Shown here: piece after piece, positions 1 to 12,518 of the stretch
How positions within the stretch are numbered: position 1 is the stretch's first letter
Layout of the letters: every line of letters begins with the position of its first letter
From: Rhizophagus irregularis
Taxonomy: Eukaryota > Glomeromycota > Glomeromycetes > Glomerales > Glomeraceae
Direction of reading: 5' to 3'
Length of the DNA: 64,000 bases
Assembly (NCBI RefSeq): GCF_026210795.1
Contig: NC_089459.1
Location: forward strand, 1,550,001-1,614,000
Program-made: the position numbers and the translations under genes
The notes under the pieces: model-generated
The model's input: only the letters and a program-made list of their open reading frames with translations
Told to the model about the DNA's origin: nothing
Databases searched by the model: none

Positions 1-3000
1 CTAATTACTGGATCAGATGATATGCAAATACGTGTATTTAATTATAATACTCATGAGAAAGTTACAACATTTGAAGCTCATCCTGATTATATTCGATGTA
101 TTGCGGTACACCCTACTCAACCTTTTGTTTTAACCGGTTCAGATGATATGACTGTCAAATTATGGGATTGGGAAAAAGGATGGAAGAACATTCAGGTATC
201 CCTTTAACTTTAATAGTTTTTTATCTTGATTTAAATTACGTAAATTACATATAAGTTCAATTTATCTCTTTGCAATTAAATAGATATTTGAAGGTCATAC
301 GCATTATGTCATGAATATAAATTTTAATCCCAAAGACTCGAATACTTTTGCTTCAGCTTGTTTAGATCGTACAATTAAAGTATGGTCTCTTGGTTCTGCA
401 GTGGCGAATTTCACACTCGAAGGTCACGAAAAAGGAGTGAATTGGGTTGAATATTATCATGGTGGCGAAAAGCCATATCTAGTATCTGCTGCCGATGATA
501 AACTTGTCAAGATTTGGGATTATCAAAATAAAACTTGTGTTCAAACTTTAGAAGGACATACTCAGAATGCTGCTTTTGCATGTTTTCACCCAGGATTACC
601 CATTATTATTTCTGGTAGTGAAGATGGTACTGTTAAAATTTGGCATTCAAATACATATCGTCTGGAAAACACTTTGAATTATGGTTTAGAACGTGCTTGG
701 ACTATTGCCTACCAAAAAGGGAACAATAATGTCGCGTTTGGATATGATGAAGGAGCTGTTTGCGTCAAGGTTGAATATCATTAAAATTTCATTTGATTTC
801 CATAGATCAATAACTGATTTGATATCATAGTTAGGACGTGAAGAACCAGCTGTTAGTATGGATAATTCTGGAAAAATAATTTGGGCAAAACATAACGAAA
901 TTCAAACAGCTAATATTAAGGCTGGACATGGTACGACGAAAACTTTTACTAGTATTTGAAAAGATATCTTCTTATTAAAAATTGTAAAAAAAAATTCTTT
1001 CAACTCTTTTAATAACAGACGATAATATTAAGGATGGTGATCGACTACCTTTACCCGTTAAAGATTTAGGCAGCTGTGAAATATACCCCCAAACATTGCA
1101 ACATAGTCCCAATGGAAGGTATACGAAGATAAATTCCTTACTAAGAAAATATTAAAAAATAATACAAACCGTTCTTATCATCATTTAATAGATTCGTTGT
1201 TGTATGTGGTGATGGTGAATATATCATTTACACGGCACTTGCTTGGAGAAACAAAGGGTTTGGTAATGGTCTTGAATTTGTATGGGCTCTGGACTCAAAC
1301 GAGTAAGTAAGTTTTCATATTAATGGATGGATCAAAGGATGAAATTGCTCATTTAACTTTATAAATTATAGATATGCTGTAAGAGAATCCACAACAAAAA
1401 TCAAACTTTACAAAAACTTTAAGGAAAGGCCGAATTCTTTAAAATTGAATTTTACAGCTGAAGGAATTTATGGTGGAACCCTTTTAGGCGTAAAAAGTTC
1501 TAGTTTCTTAAATTTATATGATTGGGAAACATGTTCTGTTGTTAGAAGAATTGACGTTGTCCCAAAAAGCGTGAGTTTGTTTATTTTTATTACAGAAGCA
1601 TAGTAATCATTCGTTTATTTTGTTTATTTTGATTCCCATTGAATTTAACGTAATATTATATTGGATTAATTATAGTTAAATAAGGAATATGATCAATTCT
1701 GATTTTTTTTCTGTGTTCGATTTGTAGGTACATTGGTCAGATATTGGTGATCTTGTAACCATAGCTTGTGAAGACACTTTCTATGTTTTACGATTTAACC
1801 GCCAAGCCTACACACAGTTCATAGAAAGTGGCGGGGAAGTCAGCGATGAAGGTGTTGAACAGGCATTCGAGTTTGTAACAGAAATTTCGGAGAGGTAAAA
1901 TTAATTATTCTTATTTGATGTCTTTTCAAAAAATCCAACAATCTCGGACAAGCATAATTGTCTTTTTTTTTCTAGTATCAAAACGGGAACATGGGTTGGA
2001 GATTGTTTCATTTATACGAATGCTGTAAATCGATTGAATTATCTCGTTGGTGCTCAAACATTCACTATTAGTCACTTTGACACGTAAGTTCTATATTTTA
2101 TCTTTCTTTATTTAAAAAAAACATTCTAAAATTAATCAATTATAGAAACATGTATTTATTGGGTTACATCCCAAAAGATAATCGTATATATTTGGCCGAT
2201 AAGGTAACAAAATTTCAAACCCTGTTTGGCTTTATCCTAATCCTTAATCCCATTTAAACTCCTGTATGAATAAAAATTCATTATAGGATGTTAACGTATA
2301 TAGCTATGCTCTTTCTTTGACCGTTATTGAATATCAAACTGCTATTCTTCGAAATGATCTTGAAACGGCAGAGCAGTTGTTGCCTACTGTACCTGCTGAA
2401 CAACGGAATCGTATTGCGAGATTTTTAGAAAGCCAAGGTATTTTTAGCGAGAAATTAATGTCAAATTTAATGTTTTAAATTTTACTAAAACATTTGTTAA
2501 TTATAGACCTTAAAGAACTTGCTCTCGAAGTTTCAACTGATATTGAACATAAATTCGAGCTTGCTGTCCAACTCAACAAACTTGATGTTGCTGTTGAAAT
2601 TGCACGCGAAGCCGATACGGAAGCCAAGTGGAAGACTGTTGGAGATTCTGCTTTAAGCGATTGGAAGGTAATTGTTTAACCTGTATTAATTTTCATTCTT
2701 AGAGTCTATAACTCTCATTTATTCATATTATTTATTTAAATAGTTTTCTCTCGCTGAAGAATGTCTCAAAAAAGCCAAAGATTTGAGTGGGTTACTTTTG
2801 TTGTATACCTCGTCCGGTAATGCCAAAGGCATTAGAGAATTGGCTGAATCAGCTGGTATTTATTTTATAATAAACATAAAATATATATTTATTCACGTAA
2901 TTAATATATTTTGTATTTGATATATGCGTAATCAAAAGCTACGGATGGCAAGAATAATGTTGCATTTGCATGTTATTTACAACTCGGCCAAGTGGAAGAT

Positions 3001-4065
3001 TGTATAGAAATACTTATAAAAACTGATCGTATTCCGGAAGCAGCAATGTTTGCGCGAACTTATCTTCCAAGGTAAATATTATTTTTTTTTTTTTTAACAT
3101 TAATTTTAATGTGATTAATAAAATCCACGGCAAATAAATTTATTTCACAGTCAGGTTCCAAAAATTGTTAAATTATGGAAAGAAAGTCTCGAGAAACAGA
3201 ACAAAAAAAAGGCAGCTGAAGCTCTTGCAGATCCAGCTGATTATGAAAATCTATTCCCAGATTTCAAGCATGTAAGTTTTTATGTTTTTTTTAAGGAAAA
3301 CTTATTCAGTTCAATATATTAAACATGTTTTAAAATTACTTTATACAGGCACTAATTGCCGAGGAACTTTCAAAGAAAACTCGAAATATATCTATTCCGG
3401 CCACATCTTACGCAGAATATAAAGATTCGCTTGATCAAGATATTATTGCAGGTATGTGACAGAATGTTTTACTAGTTTATTGAATAATAAATTTATAAAT
3501 CATTTATTCTATGTAGAAATAAAAGAAAAATATCCTGATGGAGTATTACCATCTAACTTATCTCCTTTACACAATCGTCTTGTGAACAGTATAACAGCTA
3601 AAAAAAACGTGAATGGCGATATGGATGATGAAGTATATCTCATTATTTTATAACTAACAAAATTATCTCATTATCATTTATTTATAAATTTTTTTTTTTA
3701 AAAAAAACAATAGGTATCAGTTGATGATGATCGTGATAATATGAGCCTCTTGAGTATGGAAGGTAAGTATATTCAAATTAAATTAATTTTCTATCGATGT
3801 CCAACTAATTTAATCTTCAATATTGTTGTTTCTAATCTTAGTAAACACAACAGGTACTGGGTCAGTTCGTGTAAGTATATTAAGTATATTAAATGTTACA
3901 TATTATATATTAGCTTGCAAGCAGTTTATGCAAATCTTTTTATTTATTAATTAGGGAGATGTTGATTTTGATGACGCTGCATCATTCGCAACATCTGAAC
4001 ATGAGCGTCCTAGTGAAAATTTAGTTTCTGAAGAAAAGGAATTGGAAGAGTTAGTCCAATCTTGA
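1..4065 (+). CDS. SEC27: Coatomer subunit beta' (COPI coat), 5'-truncated
   Basis: This is the beta' subunit of the COPI coat, which drives Golgi-to-ER and intra-Golgi retrieval in the cytosol and on Golgi membranes. The window opens inside the WD40 propeller. Exon 1 ends at 195, exon 2 runs 284-769 and exon 3 starts at 831, followed by about a dozen further exons separated by short GT..AG introns. WD40 repeats with [11 protein letters not shown] and [13 protein letters not shown] are clear. After them come family-specific stretches such as [20 protein letters not shown] and ARTYLPSQVPK, which belong to the helical solenoid of beta'-COP. The stop codon is at 4063-4065 after an acidic tail. 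The start lies outside the window. Identity is very secure; individual downstream exon borders are approximate. Confidence 0.95.
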
Positions 4066-4431
4066 TTAAACATGAATTCATTAAGAATTAACTAACAATG
4101 TAAATTAAATTATACTTTTTTTTTGGATTTATTGGATAATAATTTAATTATTTTATATGAATTCTGAGATTAAATTTTTCAGTAATTATCATAATGAAAG
4201 TGACAAATAGAGAAAATAAACCCAAATGAAATTAGATTATTTTTTGTTGTATAAAAAAAAAAAATTTTCAATAAAAAAACTTACAGTACTATTATTTGCA
4301 ACACTCTAAATACTACATTTCATATTACTAACGTTGGATCTTGTCATAATTGATACTTATAAATAATCTCACTAATGGTAAATTTTTTGATGGTATAAGT
4401 AGATGGAACTTGTCATAGCTAAAATAATATT
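4066..4431. other. Intergenic, convergent 3' ends
   Basis: A stretch of about 365 bp between the stops of the convergent beta'-COP and RPB3 genes. It holds A- and T-runs suitable for 3' UTRs on both strands; no gene or repeat is seen. Confidence 0.6.
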
Positions 4432-5865
4432 CTAAAAAACATCTCTAGTTGGTTCTCTGCCATTAATAGGAACATCATTTGAATGTAATCCCATTTGAAT
4501 TGATGAAATTTTTTCTAACAATTTCTTAAATGCATTCATAACAATGTCTTCAGGTTTCATAGAACCAATTGTCTGGAATAAAAAATAAATAAGTCAAATA
4601 TACATAAATCATTAATTGAATTTTTAACCACTAACCTCGATTTCAAAATAAAATCTATTTGGTTTTGCAGTAAAATCAAAAACTAGAAAAAGAAAAAATA
4701 AATGTCATTATATAAACCAATAATGTAGATATTTAATAAAAATTTAAAGAGAAAATGCCAATTACTTTCATCATCTAAAGGAGGAAAATCATCATTAGCA
4801 TTTTTACTTTGTGGCCTATAATATTAATAATTTTAGTAAATAATAATAACAACTCTACATTTAATTAATCATTTAAATAACTATTACCATTCTTTTTTTT
4901 CATCTTCCTCTATCCAATAATGTGTATGCCTAAGTTTATTAAAAGGATCGTATTCAAAAGCAACCGCAGCACAAGGACTCCACTTAGCATGTTCCTTCGC
5001 CACTCCCTAGAAAAAGGACATTCGTGAAATTCTTTCTTTCTTTTTTTTTTTGTATTATAGTAAAATTAAATATATAAACCTTCTTAGCAATACATTTAAC
5101 TTTAATTTCTTGACCTTTGCGAAGTTTTGCAATTAAAATACCCGCATCTTTTGGTCCCTCAGTGATCGGTGTAAACCGAGGATCGTGACTGACAAGATCT
5201 TTACTAGTCACATCTTTCGTTGTATCTTCTTCAGTGCATTTAACGTGTAAGTTTAACTCCACACTACATTCTTTACATGCTCCACTACAATTACAATCCT
5301 TAAAAGGATATGTAAGCATTGAACTAAATAAAATTAAATATCGATCATAACACATACTCGAGGATATTTGATTTTATCCGCTTCTGTACTATCCAATGGT
5401 ATTAATCCTAATCGATGTGCAATAAACTCGTCAGCCAAAACGGACGTATTAAGATCGAATTGGACCATATCAATTGCTAACAAATATATAAGTATAATAA
5501 GAATAAAGTTGAATTTATTAAAACATCAATTTAATGGAACTTACATACCTATAGTTGCAACTTCTGATATCATTATACGTCTAAGAGCATTTGCCATACT
5601 AATGTAAAAAGAATAAAAATTATTTCAGTTTATTTTTCGTAAGAAACATTGAAATCGCCCATAATATATTGATGAACGCCTTCTATATTTTTTTTGATTA
5701 TTGACGATGGAAGCACAGAGATAAACTTGTATTAATCCCATAATAAATAAAAGAAAATATCTTATAATACCTCAAATCTGTGTTTGTAAGTATAAATCTT
5801 ATCCGTTCCCCAGTTAGCTCTTGAATTCTGATTTCTGGTTTATTCGCAGGACTAAACAGATCCAT
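4432..5865 (-). CDS. RPB3: DNA-directed RNA polymerase II subunit RPB3
   Basis: RPB3 dimerises with RPB11 to nucleate RNA polymerase II assembly in the nucleus. Eight exons were placed: 5865-5771, 5598-5549, 5476-5358, 5298-5080, 5006-4888, 4815-4766, 4682-4636 and 4572-4432. They sum to 840 nt, giving 279 residues, close to the usual 275-318. The alpha-like signature [12 protein letters not shown], then [13 protein letters not shown], is followed by the zinc loop [11 protein letters not shown] (C-X-C-X3-C-X2-C), which separates RPB3 from the shared Pol I/III subunit RPAC1. The block [15 protein letters not shown] and a C-terminal alpha-like helix complete the protein. The start ATG lies 230 bp from the divergent verprolin gene, so the two probably share a promoter region. 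Confidence 0.95.
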
Positions 5866-6095
5866 TTTTTATCTTAATAAAAAAGTTCACGCGATTAATT
5901 CAGCTCTGTAAACTATTTATAGGAAGCTTTGTGTAACGGCCGAGCAGCCAAGTATCTCGGCTTAGGAAAAACGTCATAATTAAAAATTGTGAACGAGGCG
6001 CAGTCGAGAAATATATAAAAATCAGAAATATCGTTCTAGTAGTCTTGAAAAACTAAAAAAAAAAACGAAATATATTTATTCATCACAAAAATAAA
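5866..6095. promoter_or_regulatory. Divergent promoter RPB3 / verprolin, TATA box
   Basis: 230 bp separate the two start codons. A TATATAAA box at about 6012-6019 lies roughly 80 bp upstream of the verprolin ATG and fits a plus-strand core promoter. The part nearer RPB3 is less AT-rich. No TATA is evident for RPB3. Confidence 0.5.
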
Positions 6096-7658
6096 ATGCC
6101 AGGACCACCACCACCTCCCCCACCACCACCACCACCTTCAGCTTCCGCTCCTCCACCTCCCCCAGCTGGCAGAAATGCTTTGCTTGATGATATTCAGAAA
6201 GGAAAAAGGTTGAAAAAGACTGTTACAAACGATCGTTCTGCACCTGTTGTAGAGGGTAATTAAAGATCATTTTTGGTGCAGCTTGGCCCTTTATTAAACT
6301 TTGATAGATCATTCAATTCGAAATAAAATTATTTAGTTTTTAAGACCTTACAGGGAAAAGCTGGTTGCAGTACGAGAAAATAATTTGATACCAATTTTTA
6401 CCCGTGAACAATTAATTTGAAACATTATTTTTAATTAAATCACACAGGGAAAAAAACGTCGGTTAGTTCTACAGGTGGCGGTCGAGCTCGTTCGTCTAGT
6501 GCGTCGGGAGGATCTAACAATGTTACTGCCGCTGTCCCTGGTATGGGTGGTTTATTTGTAGGTGGCATGCCGAAATTGAAGAGTCGTGGCGGTATTGATA
6601 CTGGAAGAGAAAAGAATAATAGTAAGTACTTTCATTTTCATATTGCATGATATTAACCAAATGCATTAACTATTTAAAATAATCATATTTTATTAGATCT
6701 AGCAGCACCGCCCCCCTTACCAGGTGGCCGTCCAAGAGCTCCAAGCGATGGAAATCAAACATCTTCTGCGGTTTCTATACCACAGTCAAAAGTTGAAGCT
6801 CCCCAATATCCATCAAGAAATACAATGCCAAAAAGTATTGGTAAAACTATAAGTCCAGAAACACCACCGCCACCTCTACCAAACCGAACAACGCCTAATG
6901 TACCACCATTGCCTTCACGCACAAAGACGAGCGCAGTGCCACCACAAATACCAACCCGTACACAGACGTCTAATACAACTTCTTCAGCTCCTCCTTTGCC
7001 TTCACGGAATTCCAAGGCACTACCACCGACAAATAAAAAGGCTCCCCCTCCACCACCAAATAAACCATCATCACTTTCAAATAAAGTAGCTCCTCCCCCT
7101 CCGGTTCGACCTTCATCTACTGTACAACGATCACAATCGCCTCCACCTCAACCACTTCGTTCTCGTTCTCCGAATCCGGGTAAACTAAGACCTGCTTCCT
7201 CGGCAGTATTACCCAACGTTGAAATGAATCACAGGGCACTTAGTCCATCAAGATCTATATGTATGTAGTAATTGAAGCGATTTATAAATTAAATCATTAT
7301 TTTTCTTTATTAATGTTGTTTTCCCCTTTTTTAAAAAAAAAATTAATTAGCCACATCTTTTACACCGAAAGAGCCACCAACTACAGAGGGACGTTGGGCG
7401 TTTCGTCCATCATCCGATTTCCCACCTCCACGACCTTTTACAAAATCAACTAGAGAATATCCTTCCGGAGCTTCTAATGGAAGTTGTATGTATATAAATA
7501 TTTTTTTTTGCTGTGGAAAATTTTATACATTATTAATATTTAAATTTATCACACAAATAGCGATTCCTCTAGATTTATCATCATTAACTCCGCAGCGTGC
7601 ACCTCCTCCTCCACCACTTGGAGCATTTGGAGGAGGAAGAGTTAACGGGAGGCGGTGA
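6096..7658 (+). CDS. VRP1: Verprolin/WIP-like WH2 actin regulator
   Basis: Verprolin (WIP) binds actin through WH2 motifs and partners WASP to activate Arp2/3 at endocytic patches. Five exons (6096-6255, 6448-6621, 6697-7260, 7351-7485, 7561-7658) sum to 1131 nt, 376 residues. The order of parts is diagnostic: a polyproline N-terminus, the WH2 core RNALLDDIQKGKRLKK followed by TVTNDRSAP (about residues 28-55), a long Pro/Ser-rich middle with PPPPLPNR- and PPLPSR-type SH3 ligands, and the WASP-binding element GRWAFRPSSDFPPPRP near residue 310. The protein ends in a glycine/arginine tail. A second WH2-like stretch (GGMPKLKSRG) lies in exon 2. The minus-strand reading frame over 6755-7015 is a shadow of the proline codons. 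Confidence 0.93.
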
Positions 7659-8389
7659 AAATTGAGTTACTTATAATAAATTATTAAATTATTTTGGACA
7701 ATTATTTTCTTAATTTATACCAGATTTATTCAGTACATTAAATTGAATAAGATAGAGGTTGATTTTGGAGAGGGAAAATATTGAGTTTGCGCGTTAGAGT
7801 AATTAGTGTGTGAACTTTAAATTCATATCAAGATGAATGATTTTATATTAAAAAAGAGATGATAATTTAAAAAGCCAATCTATGGAATATATAATTATTC
7901 AGTATTTTGAGCACTAGTGGATATCTATTTACTTTTCGTATTCTTATTAATGTTGGCCTTTCTATCTTTATATCAAAGAAATAATAGTCATTATCATTAT
8001 TGATTTCATTTATACTTTGTTGCATATATTTTACAAAATACTCAGATTTTTGTATTATACCTCAAACAAAAAAAAACAATAAATAAATAAATACATAATT
8101 TTAATTGTTAGATATAACTAGAAAAGTTCAAATATTATATTATAAAAGCAGAAATGAAAAAATAGAATTAAATATAATTGATTATTATTTAATGGATTTT
8201 ATTTATTTATTTTTTATTTTTAATTGCTATTAAATAGTTATTAAATGAAAAAATAGAAATATTAGTTCCATTTTATAATTTAATTATTAAGACTTAAATG
8301 ATTAATAGAATAATTTAATATTGGATGTTTATAAAAATATTGTTTTAAATATCTAACTGTTATAATTAATTAATATAGTAAAATATATG
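7659..8389. other. Intergenic, AT-rich
   Basis: The 3' flank of the verprolin gene, followed by simple AT-rich DNA. No reading frame, RNA or clear repeat is seen. Confidence 0.5.
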
Positions 8390-8908
8390 TACAGTTAAAG
8401 CTTATTATAGTGAACTTTCAGTTCTAACCATTTTTGCTTCTTTATAGTGAACTTTATATTAATACAATAAAAAGTTTTTTTTTAACAAAAGTATTTAATT
8501 TTTAATTCAAAATCTTAAGAATTTCCAATTCTGTATATATTTACATCAATAAATTATTTATAATTTCTTTATTTAATAATAGTTCTATTGGTATTTCATA
8601 ATATAATCTTATAAATTTAATTCCTTATACAAATAATTTTATTGTTATTATTCAATTATCAATAATAGAGTGATCCTAATTTTATGTTAAGTAATCTGTG
8701 AACAATATACTTAATGATTTCATATAATATTTACTATAATAAATATAAATTTATAATATATATTCTATATAAAATTTTTAAAAAATTTACTATCTAATAT
8801 TGAAATTTATTAGTAAGTTAACTATAATAAATAATATTTATTAATAAATAAACTGAAGAAATAAAAAAAGTTCACTATAAATCACTATAAAGATAGTAGT
8901 TGACTGTA
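8390..8908. mobile_element. TA-flanked non-autonomous element (MITE), ~519 bp
   Basis: The left end TACAGTTAAAGCTTATTATA faces the right end, which on the opposite strand reads TACAGTCAACTACTATCTTT. Each end carries two copies of a TATAGTGA(ACTTT) motif, at about 8407-8416 and 8442-8455 on the left and within 8869-8893 on the right. A TA at each border and ends beginning CAGT fit a Tc1/mariner/pogo-type element. There is no coding capacity inside. The right half of a related end occurs alone at 60184. Confidence 0.7.
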
Positions 8909-9039
8909 CTTAAAATTATATTACCCAATATAATATACAGTAAAAATAAAAAATAAAAAGATATAATAAAAATAATATAATAAAATAAAATAAATTATAT
9001 ACAATTAGATCTATTTATAATTACTATTTTTTATCATGA

Positions 9040-9215
9040 CGAGTCACCTTTGATCTCAAGGTGACAGGTCAGTCTTTTCCTTTAGGAGGGGCAGTATATT
9101 GATAATGTTTAAAACTAATTTAGAATACTTTATTTTATTTTATTTTTGTAAATATATTGTATTACTTTAACATAATTATCAATAAACATGATCGCACCTT
9201 TACATAGAAAAAAAA
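9040..9215 (+). mobile_element. Poly(A)-ended retro-fragment 1
   Basis: A less AT-rich segment ends in AATAAA (about 9180) followed ~30 bp later by an A-run at 9208-9217, as a reverse-transcribed mRNA end would. Near 9087 a purine tract (AGGAGGGGCAG) is followed by an AT-rich stretch, resembling a polypurine tract next to an LTR. It could be the truncated 3' end of an LTR retrotransposon transcript or another retrocopy. No target duplication was found. Confidence 0.4.
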
Positions 9216-9299
9216 AATTTATAATTACTATTTTAAATTATTATTAATAAATAAATATTAAATAAATATAATTATAGTATAAATAAAAATTTCATCAAT

Positions 9300-9540
9300 A
9301 TGGTATAGACCGAAAGGAGAGGATTTCCTCTAAGAAAGGATGTCTTCAAAGTGCATTTACTCTCCTAGCCTAAGTCTTTTACTGATAGTGTACACATGGT
9401 TACTCTATCATGAGTTAGCAGATGTGATTTAGTTTTTAGTGTTTAATTAGGATTTTTGACCTGTTCTATGTATATTGTATTAAAACTTGTCTTTTCAAAA
9501 TCTTAATAAAGAATTATATACACTGCAGCAAAAAAAAATA
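9300..9540 (+). mobile_element. Poly(A)-ended retro-fragment 2
   Basis: A second non-AT-biased stretch ends in AATAAA (about 9503) and an A-run at ~9529. It has an internal hairpin (GGAGAGGATTTCCTC near 9316). It has no coding frame and is not an obvious copy of fragment 1. It looks like another retroposed 3' end or a solo LTR piece. Confidence 0.35.
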
Positions 9541-11327
9541 AAAATTTTATCAATACTAGCTAATAATTTTTTATTATATAATAATATATACTTATAATAT
9601 TATTGTATAATTACAATTTATCATATATACTATTTAGACAAAAGTAGCAAAACTTTATGTTTTATTAATTACTTAAAAATATATATAATACTAAGTAGAT
9701 TAAGTAAGTTTAAAATTTTAACCATTATTAATAAAATTAATATTTAATTGATCAGCTACTATTCTTAATATATACCTTAATAATACTGAAAAATTCACCT
9801 ATAAATTTTTATTTTCAGAATTTTTTAGAAAAACTAAAGCTATTTTTTATTAAAAATTTATAAAAAAAAGTTAACCTAAGCATTAAAATATATCAGTTTA
9901 TATATTAAAACATTTAGAAAGTTACTTATAATTATTTACAATCTGAAATAATCTGACAATTTTGGACTTTACATTTTTAAATCTACTAACAAACTTTACT
10001 AAAATAAATACTAAAAATTACAAATTACTGATAGTTATACTGTATAAAAAGCATAATATATACGATAAGTTTAATAAAACTCTATTTGACTGGATTTGCA
10101 TCCTTGTTAAATAAACTTTTACTATAGCATTAAAAGACTTTGCCAGTACTTTTTACAGGAAAATACAGAATACCAATTAAATAAGTTTCTGAAGCAGCTG
10201 AAATAAATTTTATAATAGACAAAGAATATGCCAATACTTTAAAGATTATATCAGATACAAAAATTTCTTCAATACTAACATATCAATTGACTTTAGTAAT
10301 ACCTTCTACAATAGAATCATCTATACCACAAGTTATTATTAAATCCAAATATTCATAAAAAAAGAAAACAAAATGCTAAAAAAGTAATATTTGCCAATTA
10401 TATGACAAATAAAATATTACTTGAACTTATACTCATATAACTTAAATTGAATTAAATTGAATTTGCACTCAAATCAGAAATTTTTTAATTCAAGTCAGAA
10501 CTGAAATTATATAATTAATAATATCAGCTGAACCCTATTTGTCAGTATTATATATTTCAATCTGAATAAAATTATGGATAATTTTTGGCTTGCATTTTAA
10601 CATTGATTTAAATTAATTTGAGTCAAAAAATTCTTAACTTGTTTTATTTAAGTTGATTTATCCTAATTTAAGTCTAAGCTTTAATTACAAGTGTAGAAGG
10701 AATAATTTTACATAACGAACTGGAATTTATAATAAGTAGTAAATCAGAAAAAAAATTTAAATTAATTAAAGTTACTGAAGAAAAGGCAGCATATATAATT
10801 ACAAAATATTAACTAATAGAATCAGCACTTGTTAATGTATATTAATGATATCCTAATATACAATATTCTTTTAATCTGAAAGAATTCAAAACTATTGCAA
10901 TACCTTCATTTTAAAAGTTAATTATTTCTTTAAAAATTATATAACAAAAAAATATATAATTATTTAAGTTAAATTTGAAATGAATTAGTAATGCAAACTT
11001 TTATAAAGACAGTAAACTCGATAATCTCAGAAAATATTCATAGAGTCCTACGATCATTACATCGACTATAAGGCCCTTGGCTAAGAAAACATATTTCACA
11101 TATGTTTACCTGTATAGCATAATAGATCATTCAACAGTGCACGCATGGGGTATTTTAATAATATGATGAGCGGTTTATAAATTAATAATATTAGTTTAAT
11201 TAGGTAGTTTAGTAATTTTATTATATATTACTTTAATTATTTTAATAAATTTATAAATGTGCTGCGATTTTTTTTTTAAAAAAAAAGAAAATATTCTTGT
11301 TAAGTGGTTTTTAGTCACAACATCAGG
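9541..11327. other. Intergenic, AT-rich, no gene seen
   Basis: About 1.8 kb of highly AT-rich sequence with stops in all frames. Possibly very old transposon debris, but nothing recognisable. Confidence 0.4.
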
Positions 11328-11843
11328 AAATTTGTTTAGGCGTAATTTAGTATAATATTTCAGAGGTGGTGTAAAATTTTGAAATATTACACTAAAAACA
11401 TAATATTACAAAAGTTTATACTCTTAAATTTGAATAATTATAGTAATTTAATAATATCTCACTATTTACTAATCCAATCAAAACAATCTATAGCTCATTG
11501 GAATCAGTTTATCATATCATGATAAATCGAATAATAGTAAAATTACATCTCTACAGTTGATAGAACACTTTATAGTATGCAATAAAGTTTTAAATTAATA
11601 GAAAGTCATTTATCAAATGTAAAGATGCGATTTTACTACCATTCAATTCGTCTTGATAAGCTGATTCCAATAAGCTATAGATTATCTTGATTGGATCAGT
11701 AGATAGCAAAATATTATTAAATTACTATAATTATTTAAATTTAAGAGCGTAAACTTTTGTAATATTACGTTTTTAGTGTAATATTTCAAAATTTTACACC
11801 ACCTCCAAAATATTATACTTAAATTATGCCTAAACAAATTTTC
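11328..11843. repeat. Long imperfect inverted repeat (foldback element)
   Basis: The left arm, about 11328-11515, starts AAATTTGTTTAGGC. The right arm, about 11652-11843, reads back as the same sequence with only scattered mismatches over some 190 bp, including a shared GGTGGTGTAAAATTTTG stretch. A ~135-bp spacer sits between the arms. This is a foldback element without coding capacity; no unambiguous target duplication was seen. Confidence 0.75.
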
Positions 11844-12518
11844 TAATAAAGTCTTTTTATAAAAGAAAAAAAAAAATTTTAAACCATATTGTATAATATA
11901 TTTAATTCAATTACAACTGGCTTTTTATTTTCCAATAACAAGTTCTATTTCTTTCCTCAAATACAATATTCAATATTATTATTAGGAAATATAAGATTAT
12001 ATTCTACTTTAAAAAATATAAAGATCTTAATAATTTTATTGGTAGAAAGTTTAAAATTAAAAACAAATTCTTCAATTAATACTATTACATTTCTCTAAAA
12101 TTTCATAAAAAAAAAGCCAAATGAAAAAGCAAAAAGCAAGACTAATTCTTTTAACTTTAAAAAATTTCCCAAAAAAAACTTAATTACTATAAGTACTAAT
12201 AAAATTCTATTTACTTATAAAATAAGTTACCTCTAGATCTAAGGAAAATTTTATTTACTATTAAAATAGGTTATCCTATGGCCTAAAGTAAGATTTACAT
12301 ATAAAACTCTTTAAAAATCCTACTATAAAAAGAAATTTTATGTTATATTGTTATGATTTTTTTTCTTTTTAATTAATTAACCAATAGAATTTAAGTAAAT
12401 CTTGAAGTAAGGTTTTATATAAAAGTAAAATTTTTACCAGTAATATATTTTAATAATAGGTGAAGTTATATAAAATTTTTTGCAGATCCTAAATAAAAAA
12501 AAAAATTTTATATTAGAC

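Noticed and set aside
6755..7015. Gly/Val-rich minus-strand frame
   Set aside because: Shadow of the proline codons of the verprolin gene.
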